This document shows, piece by piece, positions 12,936 through 14,434 of a stretch of 14,434 nt of DNA. The DNA comes from UBA12078 sp964573565 (GTDB lineage Bacteria; Patescibacteriota; Dojkabacteria; SC72), in the NCBI GenBank assembly GCA_964573565.1, contig CAZNJV010000016.1, positions 1 to 14,434 of the forward strand. The letters are read 5' to 3'. The position numbers and the translations under genes were made by a program. A model generated the notes under the pieces. That model made no database searches. It was given only the letters and a program-made list of their open reading frames with translations, and was not told the DNA's origin. The first letter of the stretch is position 1. Every line of letters begins with the position of its first letter.

Positions 12936-13223
12936 ATGATACCCAACGGCAGCAAAAGAAATCTTGCACCAAAGAAGCATGATCATTGCGAAATCCCGGA
13001 AGAAATTCGGAAAATGTTCAACGGAGAGAATTTACACTTCCCTACCGAAGGAACTGTTGATGTAACACTCAAGGGCGCCCAGAATCAGATAATCCATATC
13101 TGCATTCAACCACAGGGTGGGAAGCACTTCGCAAAAGATGTCTCATCCGAGACATACAAAGCGGTAAAGCGGCCAGTCACACTGAGGTTCAGAAATAACC
13201 ACTGCATCAAAGTCAAGCATTAG
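12936..13223 (+). CDS. Orphan protein, 95 residues, unknown function
   Basis: The ATG follows GGAG at about 7 nt spacing. The protein is basic and fairly rich in histidine (HDHCEIPEEI near residue 15; NNHCIKVKH at the end). It has a helical-looking segment (PEEIRKMFNGENL), then a probable beta region (GTVDVTLKGAQNQIIHICIQPQGG). There is no signal peptide or membrane span. I recognise no family. A nucleic-acid-binding role would fit the charge but is only a guess. Codons such as CGG, GGC, GCC and CCG are unlike those of the flanking ribosomal genes. With the preceding gene it forms a two-gene insertion between rplA and rplJ, each gene with its own promoter. Confidence 0.7.
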   Translation: MIPNGSKRNLAPKKHDHCEIPEEIRKMFNGENLHFPTEGTVDVTLKGAQNQIIHICIQPQGGKHFAKDVSSETYKAVKRPVTLRFRNNHCIKVKH

Positions 13224-13266
13224 AACACGGCAAACTATATGCCTATCCATTGGTGAGTTTGAGTAA

Positions 13267-13282
13267 GTCGTAACAGTACGAC
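13267..13282 (+). other. Small hairpin after the second orphan gene
   Basis: GTCGT (13267-13271) pairs with ACGAC (13278-13282) over a 6-nt loop. Its place, between the stop codon and a long inverted repeat, mirrors the arrangement after the first orphan gene. Confidence 0.35.
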
Positions 13283-13287
13283 GGGAT

Positions 13288-13375
13288 GGGGCCTATGCTA
13301 AAGAATGTGATCCCGGATGGGAGATTTTATACTCAGCTGAGTATCTCTCATCCATAATCATTTCACATAGGCCCC
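13288..13375. repeat. 88-nt rod-like inverted repeat after the second orphan gene
   Basis: The outer stem GGGGCCTATG (13288-13297) pairs perfectly with CATAGGCCCC (13366-13375). An inner stem joins GGATGGGAGAT (13315-13325) to ATCTCTCATCC (13343-13353), 11 bp with one G-U, and TGAT/ATCA (13308-13311, 13357-13360) lies between. The tip contains a perfect 16-bp palindrome at 13329-13344 (ATACTCAG and its complement). No T run follows on either strand. Confidence 0.7.
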
Positions 13376-13392
13376 GCACCACCCCTACTACC

Positions 13393-13421
13393 TTGACACA
13401 TTCCCCATATACCGATATAAT
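13393..13421 (+). promoter_or_regulatory. Consensus promoter of rplJ-rplL
   Basis: Perfect TTGACA (13393-13398), 17-nt spacer, perfect TATAAT (13416-13421). Start near 13428. The leader of about 79 nt holds a 6-bp hairpin ACAAGG/CCTTGT (13446-13451, 13465-13470), which could be part of an L10-type leader, though no clear L10-binding motif was identified. Confidence 0.8.
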
Positions 13422-13506
13422 CCAAGCCATATATTAACCTAAGAAACAAGGTATAGAAATAAATCCTTGTGAGGTAATAGTGAATTCAATTAAATAAATA
13501 ATAAAT

Positions 13507-14028
13507 ATGTCTAAGACTCGTGTTCAAAAGACAGAGTTACTAAATGAGTATAAAGAAATCCTTAAAAATAAGGGTGGATATCTCTTAGTCAATTCTGACA
13601 AAATCGATACTAAGACCACAACAGGCCTTAAGATCAAATTAAAAGGCGTAGGAGCTAACTATGAAGTCGTTAAAAACAGTATCTTCAAGATAGCATTACA
13701 GGAGACAGAGCAACCATTACAAGTACAAGACTTCGATGGTCCTACAGCAATAATCTTCTTTGATGAAGATCCTACAGCACCAGCAAAATTAGTAAAAGAA
13801 GCACAGAAAGAGACAAAACTCTTTGATGCAAGAAGCGGTGTATATGAAGGTGAATTTTTGACAGCAGAAAAGGTCATGCAATTAGCAGAAATACCATCAA
13901 GAGAGGTATTACTAAGCAAGTTGCTTGGCAGTATGACTGCTCCACTCTCTGGCTTTATGAATGCCGTTACTGGCAATGTCAGAGGTTTAACTGTGGTTCT
14001 AAAGGGCATTTCTGAAAAGAATGCTTAG
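13507..14028 (+). CDS. rplJ: 50S ribosomal protein uL10
   Basis: 173 residues, the usual uL10 length. N-terminal RNA-binding domain: MSKTRVQKTELLNEYKEILKNKGGYLLVNSDKI, then LKGVGANYEVVKNSIFKIAL and FDGPTAIIFFDEDPTAPAKLV. The block LAEIPSREVLLSKLLGSMTAPLSGF is the uL10 signature, and the C-terminal helix (about 158-173) binds L12 dimers. The ATG has an AT-only leader without Shine-Dalgarno. It is 41 bp upstream of rplL. Confidence 0.96.
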   Translation: MSKTRVQKTELLNEYKEILKNKGGYLLVNSDKIDTKTTTGLKIKLKGVGANYEVVKNSIFKIALQETEQPLQVQDFDGPTAIIFFDEDPTAPAKLVKEAQKETKLFDARSGVYEGEFLTAEKVMQLAEIPSREVLLSKLLGSMTAPLSGFMNAVTGNVRGLTVVLKGISEKNA

Positions 14029-14069
14029 TGAACATTATTTAGTTATTTAATTTAATACATATCTACAAA

Positions 14070-14434
14070 ATGGACGAAGCAAAAGTATTACCAGAGCTTT
14101 CAGAGAATGGAAAGAAAGTGATGGAAATTGTAGAAAAGATGACAGTTCTCGAACTTGCAGACTTGGTAAAAGTCATGGAAGACAAGTTTGGAGTAAGCGC
14201 AGCAGCTCCTGTAGCAGCAGTTGCAGTAGCAGCAGCTCCAGCAGAACCTGTAGAAGAGAAGACAATGTTCAACATTGTTCTTAAAGATGCAGGTGCTAAC
14301 AAGATCGGAGTCATCAAAGTAGTAAGAGAGATCACCGAACTTGGACTCAAAGAGGCTAAGGATATGGTTGATGCAGCTCCTCAGACAGTCAAAGAGAGTG
14401 TCAAGAAGGAAGATGCAGAAGCTATCAAAGCTAA
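14070..14434 (+). CDS. rplL: 50S ribosomal protein bL12, truncated at the window edge
   Basis: 121 complete codons are visible and no stop is reached. The N-terminal dimerisation domain includes VMEIVEKMTVLELADLVKVM. The hinge is alanine-rich (about 43-62), and the C-terminal domain is recognised by FNIVLKDAGANKIGVIKVVREIT and LGLKEAKDMVDAAP. The family usually ends within a few residues of this point. bL12 recruits translation GTPases. rpoB would be expected next. Confidence 0.95.
   Translation, partial: MDEAKVLPELSENGKKVMEIVEKMTVLELADLVKVMEDKFGVSAAAPVAAVAVAAAPAEPVEEKTMFNIVLKDAGANKIGVIKVVREITELGLKEAKDMVDAAPQTVKESVKKEDAEAIKA

Noticed and set aside
454..14028. Alternative genetic code with TGA read as Gly or Trp
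   Set aside because: No in-frame TGA occurs in any conserved gene, so absence of TGA stops is avoidance at most.
1..14434. CRISPR array, insertion sequence or prophage genes
   Set aside because: No regularly spaced direct repeats, transposase, integrase or phage structural genes are visible.

Overview
The window is a draft-quality, AT-rich bacterial chromosome segment. Two 100-N scaffold gaps fall inside topA and mreB. The core genes are compact, most start codons lack a Shine-Dalgarno sequence, several promoters sit directly on their start codons, and no complete gene ends in TGA. The housekeeping proteins are short or trimmed, for example a DprA reduced to its Rossmann domain and a 57-residue SecE. 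Together this suggests a member of the Candidate Phyla Radiation (Patescibacteria); no marker in the window fixes the lineage more precisely.

Left part, minus strand (1-8485). Reading leftward from 8485, the order is rpmB (bL28), then the cell-shape and wall cluster mreB-mreC-mreD-mrdA (elongasome actin, scaffold, membrane partner and class B transpeptidase). A GC-rich hairpin and a minimal dprA follow, then topA, an Erm/KsgA-type rRNA adenine dimethyltransferase and the start of radC, which runs off the left edge. rpmB and mreB have promoters so close to ATG that their mRNAs should be almost leaderless.

Middle part, plus strand (8517-9700). A site-2-protease-like M50 membrane peptidase is expressed divergently from rpmB. 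It is followed by a gene-free stretch holding a promoter and a strongly folded RNA candidate (about 9198-9333), then a tRNA cluster Thr(TGT)-Tyr(GTA)-Thr(GGT). On the minus strand at 9769-9897 lies an unannotated-size 42-codon membrane protein gene with a perfect ribosome binding site, an extended -10 promoter and a 13-bp hairpin at its 3' end.

Right part, plus strand (9945-14434). rpmG, tRNA-Trp, secE, nusG, rplK and rplA form a transcription/translation operon that begins at a strong promoter (9945) and ends at a clean intrinsic terminator (12206-12232). rplJ and rplL follow from a consensus promoter at 13393, and rplL is cut by the right edge. Between rplA and rplJ, which are normally adjacent, lie two orphan genes (12324-12665 and 12936-13223). 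Each has its own promoter and Shine-Dalgarno, each is followed by an 80-90 nt rod-like inverted repeat, and their codon use is more GC-rich than that of the ribosomal genes. The first resembles GroES at its C-terminal end; the second is unrecognised. This insertion, the folded RNA at 9198 and the 42-residue membrane protein are the most novel parts of the window.
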